DNA of 64,000 bases from MAG-120531 sp963934855 (GTDB lineage Bacteria; Bacteroidota; Bacteroidia; Flavobacteriales; Flavobacteriaceae): contig CAWWAC010000003.1 in assembly GCA_963934855.1 (NCBI GenBank), positions 1-64,000 of the forward strand, read 5' to 3'. The position numbers were made by a program, and so were the translations under genes. Numbering within the stretch: the stretch's first letter is position 1; every line of letters begins with the position of its first letter. Shown one piece after another: positions 33,943 through 41,974 of this stretch. A model generated the notes under the pieces. The model worked only from the letters and a program-made list of their open reading frames with translations, was not told the DNA's origin and made no database searches.

Positions 33943-35334
33943 ATGAGTCATTTTGATATTATTGTGTTAGGGAGTGGGCCTGGAGGTTATGTGACCGCCA
34001 TTAGAGCTTCTCAATTAGGCTTTAAAACTGCCATTGTTGAAAAAGAAAGTCTCGGAGGCGTATGCCTTAACTGGGGTTGTATTCCAACAAAAGCCCTTAT
34101 AAAATCTGCCCAGGTTTTTGAATATTTACAACATGCCGCAGACTACGGATTAAAAGCTACAGGAGTTGATAAAGATTTTGACGCCGTAGTAAAAAGAAGT
34201 AGAAATGTAGCTGGCACTATGAGTAAAGGAGTTCAGTTCCTTTTGAAAAAAAATAAAATTGAGGTGATCAATGGTTTTGGAAAAGTACAAGCTGGAAAAA
34301 AAATAAGTGTGACAGACGCTGCCGGTAAAGAGGTGGTCTATACTGCCAACCATATTATTATTGCTACTGGTGCCCGTTCTAGAGAACTTCCTAGCTTACC
34401 TCAAGATGGAAAGAAAATCATTGGGTACCGCAAGGCTATGACACTTGAAAAGCAACCCAAAAAATTAGTAGTTGTGGGAAGTGGCGCCATTGGTGTAGAG
34501 TTCGCTTATTTCTACAATGCCATGGGTACAGACGTAACTATAGTAGAATACCTTCCAAACATTGTTCCTATAGAAGATAAAGATATTTCTGTTGAGCTAG
34601 AAAAAAGTTTTAAAAAATCTGGCATAAAAATAATGACTTCTGCAGAGGTTACCCATGTAGACACTTCAGGGAGTGGTGTAAAAGTAACTGTAAAAACAGC
34701 CAAGGGAGAGGAAATTATAGAAGCAGATATTGTTCTTTCTGCTGTAGGCATTAAAACTAATATTGAAAACATTGGTTTAGAAGCTTTAGGAATTGCTACA
34801 GACAGAGATAAAATATTAGTCAATGATTTTTACCAAACTAATATTCCAGGATATTTTGCCATTGGAGACATTACAGCAGGACCTGCCTTAGCTCACGTGG
34901 CTTCTGCAGAAGGAATTCTTTGTGTTGAGAAATTAGCAGGCTTAGACGTACACCCTTTAGATTACGGAAACATCCCTGGTTGTACTTACTCTAGTCCAGA
35001 AATTGCCTCTGTGGGGCTCACAGAACAACAAGCCATAGATAAAGGTCTAGACATTAAAGTAGGTAAGTTTCCTTTTAGTGCTTCTGGAAAAGCACAGACC
35101 TCTGGAAATCCAGATGGTTTTGTAAAAGTTATCTTTGACGCTAAATACGGAGAATGGATAGGGTGTCATATGATTGGTGCAGGTGTAACAGATATGATAG
35201 CAGAAGCGGTAGTAGCTAGAAAATTAGAAACAACAGGCCATGATATACTCAAAACCATTCACCCACACCCCACTATGAGTGAGGCAGTAATGGAAGCAGT
35301 AGCCGCTGCTTACGGTGAAGTGATTCATATGTAA
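33943..35334 (+). CDS. lpdA: Dihydrolipoyl dehydrogenase
   Basis: E3 of the 2-oxo acid dehydrogenase complexes and of glycine cleavage: it reoxidises dihydrolipoamide with NAD+. The 463-residue flavoprotein has the FAD motif GSGPGGYVTA (residues 10-19), the redox disulfide Cys41-Cys46 (GGVCLNWGCIPTKAL), the NAD-binding GSGAIGVEFAYF near 180, FAIGDI near 305 and the active-site HPHPTMSE near residue 440. It is a single-gene unit with a strong bidirectional terminator. No E1 or E2 genes adjoin; gcvT is 26 kb away. Confidence 0.96.
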   Translation: MSHFDIIVLGSGPGGYVTAIRASQLGFKTAIVEKESLGGVCLNWGCIPTKALIKSAQVFEYLQHAADYGLKATGVDKDFDAVVKRSRNVAGTMSKGVQFLLKKNKIEVINGFGKVQAGKKISVTDAAGKEVVYTANHIIIATGARSRELPSLPQDGKKIIGYRKAMTLEKQPKKLVVVGSGAIGVEFAYFYNAMGTDVTIVEYLPNIVPIEDKDISVELEKSFKKSGIKIMTSAEVTHVDTSGSGVKVTVKTAKGEEIIEADIVLSAVGIKTNIENIGLEALGIATDRDKILVNDFYQTNIPGYFAIGDITAGPALAHVASAEGILCVEKLAGLDVHPLDYGNIPGCTYSSPEIASVGLTEQQAIDKGLDIKVGKFPFSASGKAQTSGNPDGFVKVIFDAKYGEWIGCHMIGAGVTDMIAEAVVARKLETTGHDILKTIHPHPTMSEAVMEAVAAAYGEVIHM

Positions 35335-35363
35335 TAAGTTGTTTAAAAGTATTATAAAAAAAA

Positions 35364-35390
35364 GGTGGGCCAATTGGCCCGCCTTTTTTT
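35364..35390. terminator. Strong bidirectional terminator between lpdA and aroQ
   Basis: GGTGGGCC-aatt-GGCCCGCC forms an 8-bp GC-rich stem (one G-U on the plus strand), flanked by an A run on the left and a T run on the right, so it can stop transcription from both sides. Confidence 0.85.
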
Positions 35391-35802
35391 ATATAAAGCT
35401 CTGTACACCTAACCTATAGGAGTCTAGACCAAATCCAATGACAAGTCCCTTAGCTACTGGAGCAATATAAGATTGGTGTCTAAAAGATTCTCGGGCGTAT
35501 GTATTAGAAATGTGTACCTCTACTACTGGTGTGCTAATGGCTTTTACAGCATCGGCAATGCCCACAGAAGTGTGCGTATAAGCCCCGGCATTGAGTATAA
35601 TTCCATCAAAATCAAAACCTACTTCATGTAACTTGTTAATAATTTCACCTTCTATATTAGATTGAAAGTAACTAAATTTTATTTTAGTAAACTGATTTTT
35701 AAGGTCTTCCAAGTAAGTCTCGAAAGAACTATCTCCATATACAGATGGTTCTCTTTTTCCTAGTAAGTTTAAATTAGGTCCGTTTATAATAAAAATTTTC
35801 AT
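35389..35802 (-). CDS. aroQ: 3-dehydroquinate dehydratase, type II
   Basis: AroQ removes water from 3-dehydroquinate in the shikimate pathway. The 137-residue protein opens with MKIFIINGPNLNLLGKREP and has the catalytic Tyr in the VYG that follows, NAGAYTHTSVGIADA near residue 75, and VEVHISNTYARESFRH near 97-112. The frame is open to 35835; the ATG at 35802 is the standard one and lies 3 bases after a perfect -7 box, so upstream codons should not be transcribed. Confidence 0.95.
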   Translation of the reverse strand: MKIFIINGPNLNLLGKREPSVYGDSSFETYLEDLKNQFTKIKFSYFQSNIEGEIINKLHEVGFDFDGIILNAGAYTHTSVGIADAVKAISTPVVEVHISNTYARESFRHQSYIAPVAKGLVIGFGLDSYRLGVQSFI

Positions 35803-35805
35803 ATT

Positions 35806-35813
35806 CAAATATA
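35806..35813 (-). promoter_or_regulatory. -7 box of aroQ, abutting the start codon
   Basis: TATATTTG on the minus strand, with only AAT between it and the aroQ ATG. If used, the mRNA has no 5' leader. Confidence 0.5.
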
Positions 35814-35875
35814 TCAAAAAAAATTGCGTTTTCATCTATTGAGACTCCGGGCTTGTCTGACACTTAAAACTGTCT

Positions 35876-35883
35876 TATTTTTA
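35876..35883 (+). promoter_or_regulatory. Possible -7 box of xerD, abutting the start codon
   Basis: TATTTTTA (variant last base) is 4 bases before the xerD ATG; a TTG at 35853-35855 is 20 bases upstream. Confidence 0.35.
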
Positions 35884-35887
35884 GGGT

Positions 35888-36784
35888 ATGAATTGGGAAC
35901 AAGCAGCTAAATCTTATACAGATTATCTCAGAATAGAGAGAGGACTTTCTAAGAATGCCATTGATAGCTATAGCTTAGATGTAAAAAAACTTAAAAAATA
36001 TTTAGTATCTCATCACTTAACTGTCAGCCCTGTAAAGATAGATAAAGACACTGTATTACAATGCGTCTATGAGGCTTCAAAAAATTTGAGCGCTCGGTCT
36101 CAATCCCGTCTTATTTCTGGTCTAAAAAGCTTTTTTAGTTATTTAATATTTGAAAAATACAGAGAAGACAATCCTATGGATCTCGTAGAGACTCCAAGGA
36201 TTGGCCGTAAATTACCCCCTACCCTCTCTACAGAAGAAATTGACATGCTTATTGGCGCTATAAACAGAAGCAGCTTAGAGGGACAAAGAAATGTAGCTAT
36301 TATAGAAACACTATACGGCTGTGGGCTTAGGGTGTCTGAACTCATTGGCCTTAAAATATCTGATCTATTCTTTAAAGAAGGATTTATTAAGGTACTTGGA
36401 AAGGGAAATAAAGAGCGTTTTGTCCCTGTAAATCCACAAACAGAAAAGTTTTTAAAGATCTATTTACAAGAAGTACGTCCTTTACAAAAACCTCAGGTTT
36501 TAGCAGCTGATACTGTTTTTTTAAACCGCAGAGGTCAGGGTCTTTCAAGGGCTATGATCTTCACTATTGTAAAAGACCTAGCCGTTCTTATTCACTTACA
36601 AAAAAATATTAGTCCCCATAGCTTTAGACATTCTTTTGCTACTCATTTGCTAGAAAATGGAGCGGACCTTAGGGTTATTCAGCAGCTATTGGGTCATGAA
36701 AGTATTACAACAACAGAAATTTATATGCACTTAGACAGGAGTCACTTGGCCAAGGTACTTAATGAGTATCATCCAAGAAAATAA
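35888..36784 (+). CDS. xerD: Tyrosine recombinase XerD
   Basis: Resolves chromosome dimers at dif together with XerC. The 298-residue protein has the N-terminal SAM-like core-binding domain (residues 1-90) and the catalytic domain: Arg in YGCGLRVSELIGL, Lys in VLGKGNKERFVPV, HSFRHSFATHL (H-x-x-R), GHESITTTEIYMH with the nucleophile Tyr279. Length and core conservation fit a housekeeping Xer rather than an integron or phage integrase. No att-like repeat or mobile gene is near. Transcribed alone. Confidence 0.93.
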   Translation: MNWEQAAKSYTDYLRIERGLSKNAIDSYSLDVKKLKKYLVSHHLTVSPVKIDKDTVLQCVYEASKNLSARSQSRLISGLKSFFSYLIFEKYREDNPMDLVETPRIGRKLPPTLSTEEIDMLIGAINRSSLEGQRNVAIIETLYGCGLRVSELIGLKISDLFFKEGFIKVLGKGNKERFVPVNPQTEKFLKIYLQEVRPLQKPQVLAADTVFLNRRGQGLSRAMIFTIVKDLAVLIHLQKNISPHSFRHSFATHLLENGADLRVIQQLLGHESITTTEIYMHLDRSHLAKVLNEYHPRK

Positions 36785-36989
36785 GAATACGCAATAAAAA
36801 AACTTTTGATATCAGGACATGGTATACTAAATATCCGCTAGATATTTTCAAGACAATACTAGAAATTGAATAGGTGATTTATAGATAATTATTTAAAGAT
36901 TAATGAGTACATTAGAGATCTATTTTTGAGATAAATAAACGCATTCTCCTCAGGAAAATAACTACAAACCAATCATCAATACAAAAATC
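36785..36989. other. Intergenic stretch between xerD and the M20 hydrolase gene
   Basis: 205 bases with no gene; the only signal seen is a -7-type box at 36921-36928. Confidence 0.4.
36921..36928 (+). promoter_or_regulatory. -7 box of the M20 hydrolase gene
   Basis: TATTTTTG; the ATG lies 61 bases downstream and no TTTG -33 is seen. Confidence 0.35.
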
Positions 36990-38414
36990 ATGAAAAAAAT
37001 AATTTTAGTCTTATGTCTTGCTGTGAGCTCTTTAGTCCTTAACGCTCAAAAAAGCACAAATGAGGTATTAAAAAACCTAGAAAGTAAGACAGAGGCCTAT
37101 AGCCTGATAGCTCAACAAATTTGGGGATTTGCAGAAATGGGCTACCAAGAAAAACAGAGCAGTGCCCTGTTGCAAAGTACGCTAGCAGAAGCTGGATTTA
37201 CTATCACAACTGGGGTAGCTGGAATTCCTACGGCATTTACTGCAGAATACGGATCTGGCGGTCCTGTCATAGCCATTTTAGGAGAATATGACGCTTTACC
37301 TGGGCTCTCTCAGAAAGCGGTTCCTGTAAAAGAATCTGCAGGAGAAAAAGCAGGTCACGCCTGTGGCCATCACTTATTTGGAACTGCCTCTACAGCTGCA
37401 GCTATCGCAGTAAAAGAATGGCTAGAAGCCAATAATAAAAAAGGGCGCATTCGCTTTTACGGTACACCTGCAGAAGAGGGTGGTTCTGGTAAAGTGTATA
37501 TGGTAAGGGAGGGTTTATTTAACGATGTAGACATTGCACTCCACTGGCACCCTGGCGATAAAAATACCGCCAGTGCTGGAGCCGCTTTGGCAAACAAATC
37601 TGCTAAATTTAGATTTTATGGTATCTCTGCTCATGCAGCTGCCTCTCCAGAAAAAGGGCGCTCAGCTTTAGATGGCGTAGAATCCATGAACTATATGGTA
37701 AACATGATGAGGGAACACATACTAGAAGATTCAAGAATTCATTATGTCATTACTAATGGGGGCAAAGCACCAAATGTCGTTCCTGATTTTGCAGAGGTCT
37801 ACTACTACGCTAGACACAATAGAAGAGACGTAGTGATGGATATTTTTGACAGGATGGTGCAGGCAGCAGCTGGAGCCGCCTTAGGTACAGGTACCACTAT
37901 GGACTACGAAATTATTGGCGGCACTCATGAGCTGCTTCCTAATCTAAACCTTCAAAAAATGGTTCATGAAAAACTAACAGAGGTAGGTGGAATCACTTAT
38001 AACAAAGAAGAATTGGCCTTTGCCAATGAAATTGCCAAAAGCTTAGGCCAAGAAAAAGCAGATCTTCTAATAGCTAGCGGAATTGCTCCATATAAAATAG
38101 AGGCAAAAGCTGGTGGTTCTACAGATGTAGGGGACGTATCTTTTGCAGTACCAACCGTTGGTTTTGGAACTGCTACCTGGGTACCAGGCACAGCCGCGCA
38201 CTCTTGGCAGGCGGTTGCTGCAGGTGGTACAAGTATTGGTAAAAAAGGGATGATGGTGGCTGCCAAAACCTTAAGTTTAAGTGCTATTGAGCTTTTTAGT
38301 AACCCAAAAATAATTAAAGCAGCAAAAGAGGAGCATCAAAAAAGATTAGGTACCCAATTTAAATACATTCCCCTTATTGGAAATAGAGCTCCCGCTTTGG
38401 ACTACAGAAATTAA
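36990..38414 (+). CDS. Exported M20-family amidohydrolase (AbgB-like)
   Basis: A 474-residue zinc hydrolase of peptidase family M20D. Residues 1-20 form a signal peptide ending LNAQ. Motifs: LGEYDALPGLS near residue 95, AGHACGHHLFG (metal His and neighbour) near 121-131, TPAEEGGSGKVYM near 155, WHPGDKN near 183 and a dimerisation-domain AHAAASPEKGRSALD. It is closest to AbgB, which cleaves p-aminobenzoyl-glutamate, but related enzymes act on N-acyl amino acids and the exported site argues for a scavenging role (inference). Own unit with a strong terminator. Confidence 0.88.
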   Translation: MKKIILVLCLAVSSLVLNAQKSTNEVLKNLESKTEAYSLIAQQIWGFAEMGYQEKQSSALLQSTLAEAGFTITTGVAGIPTAFTAEYGSGGPVIAILGEYDALPGLSQKAVPVKESAGEKAGHACGHHLFGTASTAAAIAVKEWLEANNKKGRIRFYGTPAEEGGSGKVYMVREGLFNDVDIALHWHPGDKNTASAGAALANKSAKFRFYGISAHAAASPEKGRSALDGVESMNYMVNMMREHILEDSRIHYVITNGGKAPNVVPDFAEVYYYARHNRRDVVMDIFDRMVQAAAGAALGTGTTMDYEIIGGTHELLPNLNLQKMVHEKLTEVGGITYNKEELAFANEIAKSLGQEKADLLIASGIAPYKIEAKAGGSTDVGDVSFAVPTVGFGTATWVPGTAAHSWQAVAAGGTSIGKKGMMVAAKTLSLSAIELFSNPKIIKAAKEEHQKRLGTQFKYIPLIGNRAPALDYRN

Positions 38415-38437
38415 ACAGCCTATCTATTATAAATATA

Positions 38438-38468
38438 AACACCCAAAAGATATACTTTTGGGTGTTTT
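38438..38468 (+). terminator. Rho-independent terminator of the M20 hydrolase gene
   Basis: AACACCCAAAAG pairs with CTTTTGGGTGTT (12 bp, loop ATATA) and is followed by TTTCTTTG. Confidence 0.85.
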
Positions 38469-38518
38469 CTTTGTAACAAAAATAAGCAAACACCTACTTA
38501 GTATTAAGCCTTATTCTA

Positions 38519-39016
38519 TTGGATAAAAAATTAGAACATGTTTTTTTAACAGAATTTGAAACACATCAGAATATTGTGCACAAAATCTGTAGTCTTTATT
38601 CAAATGATAGAGAAGCCCACCACGATTTATTTCAAGAAATAAGCATTCAATTGTGGAAAGCATATCCAAAATTTAGAGGAGATTCTAAATTTAGTACTTG
38701 GATGTACCGGGTGGCCATAAATACCGCCATTACTCAGTACAGAAAAAACAAAAAAAGAACAGACACCCATGACATTGAAAATGTACTGTTCAAAACCAAA
38801 GCATATGAAGACTATGACCCTCATGAAGAACAGCAACTAAGCCTCATGTACCAGGCAATAAAAGAATTAAATGACATAGATAAAGCCCTTATTTTTATGT
38901 TTTTAGAAGATAAAAAATATGATGAAATATCTAGTACACTTGGAATTTCAGAAGTCAATACCAGAGTGAAAATGAATAGAATTAAAAAGAAATTAAAGAG
39001 AATATTAAACCCTTAA
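38519..39016 (+). CDS. ECF-type RNA polymerase sigma factor (second)
   Basis: A 165-residue ECF sigma. Region 2 is visible as LYSNDREAHHDLFQEISIQLWKAYPKFRGDSKFSTWMYRVAINTAI (about residues 22-70) and region 4 as MFLEDKKYDEISSTLGISEVNTRVKMNRIKKKLKRIL near 124-162. The start is TTG at 38519; no in-frame ATG could keep region 2. The next gene starts 1 base after its stop and encodes a membrane protein, again a sigma plus membrane partner. It is not closely similar to the sigma factor at 28502. Confidence 0.9.
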   Translation: MDKKLEHVFLTEFETHQNIVHKICSLYSNDREAHHDLFQEISIQLWKAYPKFRGDSKFSTWMYRVAINTAITQYRKNKKRTDTHDIENVLFKTKAYEDYDPHEEQQLSLMYQAIKELNDIDKALIFMFLEDKKYDEISSTLGISEVNTRVKMNRIKKKLKRILNP

Positions 39017-39017
39017 T

Positions 39018-39659
39018 ATGAAGGAGTTAGATCTGTTAAAAAAAAATTGGAAAGCTAGAGAAGACAGTTATCCAAAGCTAGACAAAGAAGCCTTAAACAC
39101 CCTTATTTGGAGACGATCCTCTTCTATAGTAAAGTGGTTGTATTATATATCGATAGCAGAGTTTGTTTTTTGGACAGCCTTGGGTTTTTTTACTGAAAAT
39201 TCTGAAACAGACGCCCTATTAAAAAGCATTCATCTATACAGTTTTATAAATATACTTACTGTCATAAGCTACTCAGTACTAATTTACTTTATTTATCGCT
39301 TTTACAAAAATTATAAAAAAATATCTTATAACAGCTCATCTAAAGAACTGGTAGAAAGTATTTTAAAAGTAAAGAGAACCGTTACCCATTATGTTTGGTT
39401 TAATCTTTCCATATTAGCCACTTCTTTATTAGGGTTTTTTTACGGAATTATTCACTACGGTCCAGCTACAGAAAGTATCTTTAATGCCTCCGCAAAGGAA
39501 GATAATAGCCTCCTCTTTTGGGCCATTATTGCAGCTGTTTATATTCTTATTATAGGATTGGCTGTACTCCTTTTATGGTTGTTTTACAAACTGCTGTATG
39601 GCATACTTCTCAAAAAACTAAAAATGAACCATAAAGAACTGCAAAAACTTAATTCATAA
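39018..39659 (+). CDS. Membrane protein paired with the second sigma factor
   Basis: A 213-residue protein with a soluble N-terminus (residues 1-38) followed by four hydrophobic segments (about 40-58, 70-92, 122-143, 164-190). The start is 1 base after the sigma stop, so the two are probably made together. In this position in Bacteroidota, small multi-pass proteins are usually taken as anti-sigma factors, though no motif proves it. I do not recognise a named family. Confidence 0.6.
   Translation: MKELDLLKKNWKAREDSYPKLDKEALNTLIWRRSSSIVKWLYYISIAEFVFWTALGFFTENSETDALLKSIHLYSFINILTVISYSVLIYFIYRFYKNYKKISYNSSSKELVESILKVKRTVTHYVWFNLSILATSLLGFFYGIIHYGPATESIFNASAKEDNSLLFWAIIAAVYILIIGLAVLLLWLFYKLLYGILLKKLKMNHKELQKLNS
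39390..39395. other. No notable feature; placeholder removed from interpretation
   Basis: This position lies inside the membrane-protein gene 39018-39659 and holds nothing separate. Confidence 0.
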
Positions 39660-39690
39660 AAAAACCTATCTATTTTAAACTAGGTTTTTT
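39659..39690 (+). terminator. Terminator of the second sigma operon
   Basis: A-run plus CCTA pairs with TAGG plus T-run: a 10-bp stem (39659-39668 with 39681-39690). Confidence 0.7.
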
Positions 39691-39712
39691 AAAGTAATAT
39701 AGCTTACAAACA

Positions 39713-40537
39713 TTACTTAGGATCAGTTGTCTTTTTCTTTTTATACCTCCTCTTTTCGTTTTCTTGCTCCATTTCCATAATTTGTTCTTTAGAAAGTACC
39801 TTTAGAAAAGATGGATGCTGCTCAATGGCAAATTGAATTTGCTCAATAATCTGCTCCATAGAATCATTTTCATAATCAATTTCCATAGGTTTCTTAATCA
39901 CTACAGACTGAAGAATCCCCTTCTTTTTAATCCGTAGGCCTTTCTTGTCAAAAGAACGCCTAAAACCATCTATAACAACAGGTACCACAATGGGCTTATA
40001 CTTCTTAATAATGTGTGCAGTTCCCTTTCTAATGGGCTTCCAAGGGGTGGTTGTCCCCTGAGGAAAGGTAATCACCCAGCCGTCCATAAGCGCTTTTCCA
40101 ATATTAGAAATATCACTCATTTTCACCTGTCTATTTACATCCTGCCCCTCTGCTCTCCAGGTTCTTTCAATACTTATGGAACCTGCATAAGCTAATATTT
40201 TAGCCAGCAAACTCTGGTTCATTGTTTCTGCTGCTGCTACGTAATAAATATTTAATTTAGGGTGCCAAATATAGCCTACATTTTCAATAGAATCTACACG
40301 GCCACTCAGCGATGCATTAAACACATGAAACATGGCTACCACATCTGCAAAATAAGTTTGATGGTTACTTACAAATAAAACATTTTCTCCTGGCAAATCT
40401 TTAATAATTTCGGAACCTTCAATCTCCAAAGTATTAAAACCCTTATAACGTTGGTGAGTAAGCATCCCTAGATAACGTATCAGTAGTTTTTTTATAAATA
40501 ATATATGTCCAAAAGGATTTCTTTTCAGTAACGGCAT
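39713..40537 (-). CDS. PlsC-superfamily acyltransferase with altered catalytic motifs
   Basis: A 274-residue glycerolipid-type acyltransferase. The first block reads SNHQTYFADV: His59 and Asp65 are six apart, i.e. HX5D instead of the canonical HX4D. The second block is FPQGTTTPWK (residues 158-167), where PEGTR would be expected, so the glutamate is Gln160. The overall order (two blocks about 100 residues apart, VVPVVIDGFRRSF further on) still fits the family. It may use a different acceptor or have low activity; members with these variants occur in flavobacteria as far as I recall. The basic tail (KKRRYKKKKTT-like) suggests membrane-surface binding. Single-gene unit. Confidence 0.75.
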   Translation of the reverse strand: MPLLKRNPFGHILFIKKLLIRYLGMLTHQRYKGFNTLEIEGSEIIKDLPGENVLFVSNHQTYFADVVAMFHVFNASLSGRVDSIENVGYIWHPKLNIYYVAAAETMNQSLLAKILAYAGSISIERTWRAEGQDVNRQVKMSDISNIGKALMDGWVITFPQGTTTPWKPIRKGTAHIIKKYKPIVVPVVIDGFRRSFDKKGLRIKKKGILQSVVIKKPMEIDYENDSMEQIIEQIQFAIEQHPSFLKVLSKEQIMEMEQENEKRRYKKKKTTDPK

Positions 40538-40631
40538 AGTTCAACAAAATTAATTTAATGTAACTGTATAAAACAGCAGGTACTTGTAAGAATTACCTTC
40601 TATAACTAAACAGCTAAAATACAAAATATAC

Positions 40632-41273
40632 TTAAAGTACTTCTTTTAAAAGCCAACGGATTTCATTAAGAATCATGGCTGTAGCCCCCCAAATAATTTG
40701 ATCTTTAAACTTAAAACTAGGCACTTCAATATCAGTTGCATAAGTAGTGTTTAATTTTGAAAGCTGTTTATTAGAGGCATCTAAAATATCTAATAATGGG
40801 ACTTCCAATAAAGCATTTACCTCCGAGACTTGGCGTATAAAAGGCCTACTTTTAAAATATAAGCCCATATAAGGTTGTACTAAAAAATTACTAGGTGGAA
40901 TATACACAGCTGTGAGTGCTTTTAAAAAACCCATATCTTTTGACTTAATCCCAACCTCTTCCTGTGCCTCTCTAAGTGCAGTGTATGCTAAATCATTATC
41001 TGTATCTTCTGCCCTTCCACCAGGAAAGGCAATCTGGTCAGCATGTACTCCTTCCCCTCCTTGTCTCTTAATAAACAACAAATAGGTTTGTCCCTCTTTA
41101 TCTGGGTAAAAAGCGGCCAAAACAGCCGCTTTTTTTGCATTTTCTAGCGTAGACTGGGACACTTTTATCTCATTGGCTCTATGAGCCGATGCCATTTTAA
41201 AATGACTCTCTGTGCCTGGTAGCTCCTTTTTTTCTATTTTTGATACTATGCTTGAAAAATCGATAAAATTCAT
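40632..41273 (-). CDS. Nudix hydrolase, CoA pyrophosphatase type
   Basis: A 213-residue Nudix protein. The NuCoA pattern (LLFIKRQGGEGVHADQIAFPGG, residues about 67-88) leads directly into the Nudix box, with REAQEEVGI (metal-binding glutamates) at its end. Members cut CoA and derivatives to acyl phosphopantetheine and 3',5'-ADP. The ATG at 41273 gives the usual N-terminus (FSSIVSKIEKKELPG); a start at 41279 is also open. Its first 26 bases overlap head-to-head with the divergent isomerase gene. Confidence 0.87.
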   Translation of the reverse strand: MNFIDFSSIVSKIEKKELPGTESHFKMASAHRANEIKVSQSTLENAKKAAVLAAFYPDKEGQTYLLFIKRQGGEGVHADQIAFPGGRAEDTDNDLAYTALREAQEEVGIKSKDMGFLKALTAVYIPPSNFLVQPYMGLYFKSRPFIRQVSEVNALLEVPLLDILDASNKQLSKLNTTYATDIEVPSFKFKDQIIWGATAMILNEIRWLLKEVL

Positions 41274-41973
41274 ATACACTAAGCTAATACTAATTCTTTT
41301 ATTTGGCTTGATTTTTTTATTTCAAGCCTGTGGAAATAAAAAAAAAGAGGTTGTAGCTAAAAAAGATATAGTAGAAACAAAAAAAGAAGTAGCCAAAGGC
41401 CCACAAGAAAAACCAGAAAATATTTTTAAATTAACTGAAGACAATGCTATAGACTTTTTTTATGATTACAAAGAAAATATAAAGGAGACAGGAGTGCGCT
41501 TAGAAACTTCATTTGGACTCATAGACATTGAATTATTTGACAATGTTCCTTATCACAAAGCCAACTTTATATACCTAGCAAAAAAGGGGTATTTTAATGG
41601 CACCTACTTTCATAGAATAGTGAAAGGATTTATTATTCAGGGAGGGAACGCAGACAATGAAGCCACTGCAAACAAAAGAAAAGAAATAGGTAGGTACTTA
41701 CTGCCACCAGACACTAGAAAAGGTCACAAACATGACAGAGGTGTAATCTCTATGCCAAGTAGTGAGAATGACAACCCTCATAAATTAGCATCGCCTTATG
41801 AGTTTTTTATAGTAGTTACCAGTCCAGGATCTTATCACTTAGACGGTGACTATACCCCTTTTGGATATGTAAAAACAGGAATGGAAGTGGTAGATCTCAT
41901 AAATAAACAAGAGGTAGAAGCAGGTGATTGGCCGCTAAAAAATATTTATATTTTTAAAGCCACTGCTTACTAG
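41248..41973 (+). CDS. Lipoprotein peptidyl-prolyl cis-trans isomerase (cyclophilin)
   Basis: A 241-residue exported cyclophilin. A signal anchor (LILILLFGLIFLF) ends in a lipobox-type QAC, so the mature protein should start at Cys28 and be lipid-anchored. A lysine-rich linker (KKKEVVAKKD...) leads to the cyclophilin domain with FGLIDIELFDNVPYHKANF near residue 88, YFHRIVKGFIIQGG near 118-131 and YEFFIVVTSPG. Start is ATG 41248; the frame reaches 41212 but the shorter form gives a normal signal. It overlaps the start of the Nudix gene on the other strand and ends 1 base before mnmA, which it faces. Probably helps folding in the periplasm or outer membrane. Confidence 0.88.
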   Translation: MLEKSIKFIYTKLILILLFGLIFLFQACGNKKKEVVAKKDIVETKKEVAKGPQEKPENIFKLTEDNAIDFFYDYKENIKETGVRLETSFGLIDIELFDNVPYHKANFIYLAKKGYFNGTYFHRIVKGFIIQGGNADNEATANKRKEIGRYLLPPDTRKGHKHDRGVISMPSSENDNPHKLASPYEFFIVVTSPGSYHLDGDYTPFGYVKTGMEVVDLINKQEVEAGDWPLKNIYIFKATAY

Positions 41974-41974
41974 C

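Noticed and set aside
35888..36784. Tyrosine recombinase as sign of a mobile element
   Set aside because: The sequence fits housekeeping XerD and no att repeats, transfer genes or composition change surround it.
39390..39395. Short entry inside the membrane-protein gene 39018-39659 listed with zero confidence
   Set aside because: It represents no feature and should be ignored by the reader.
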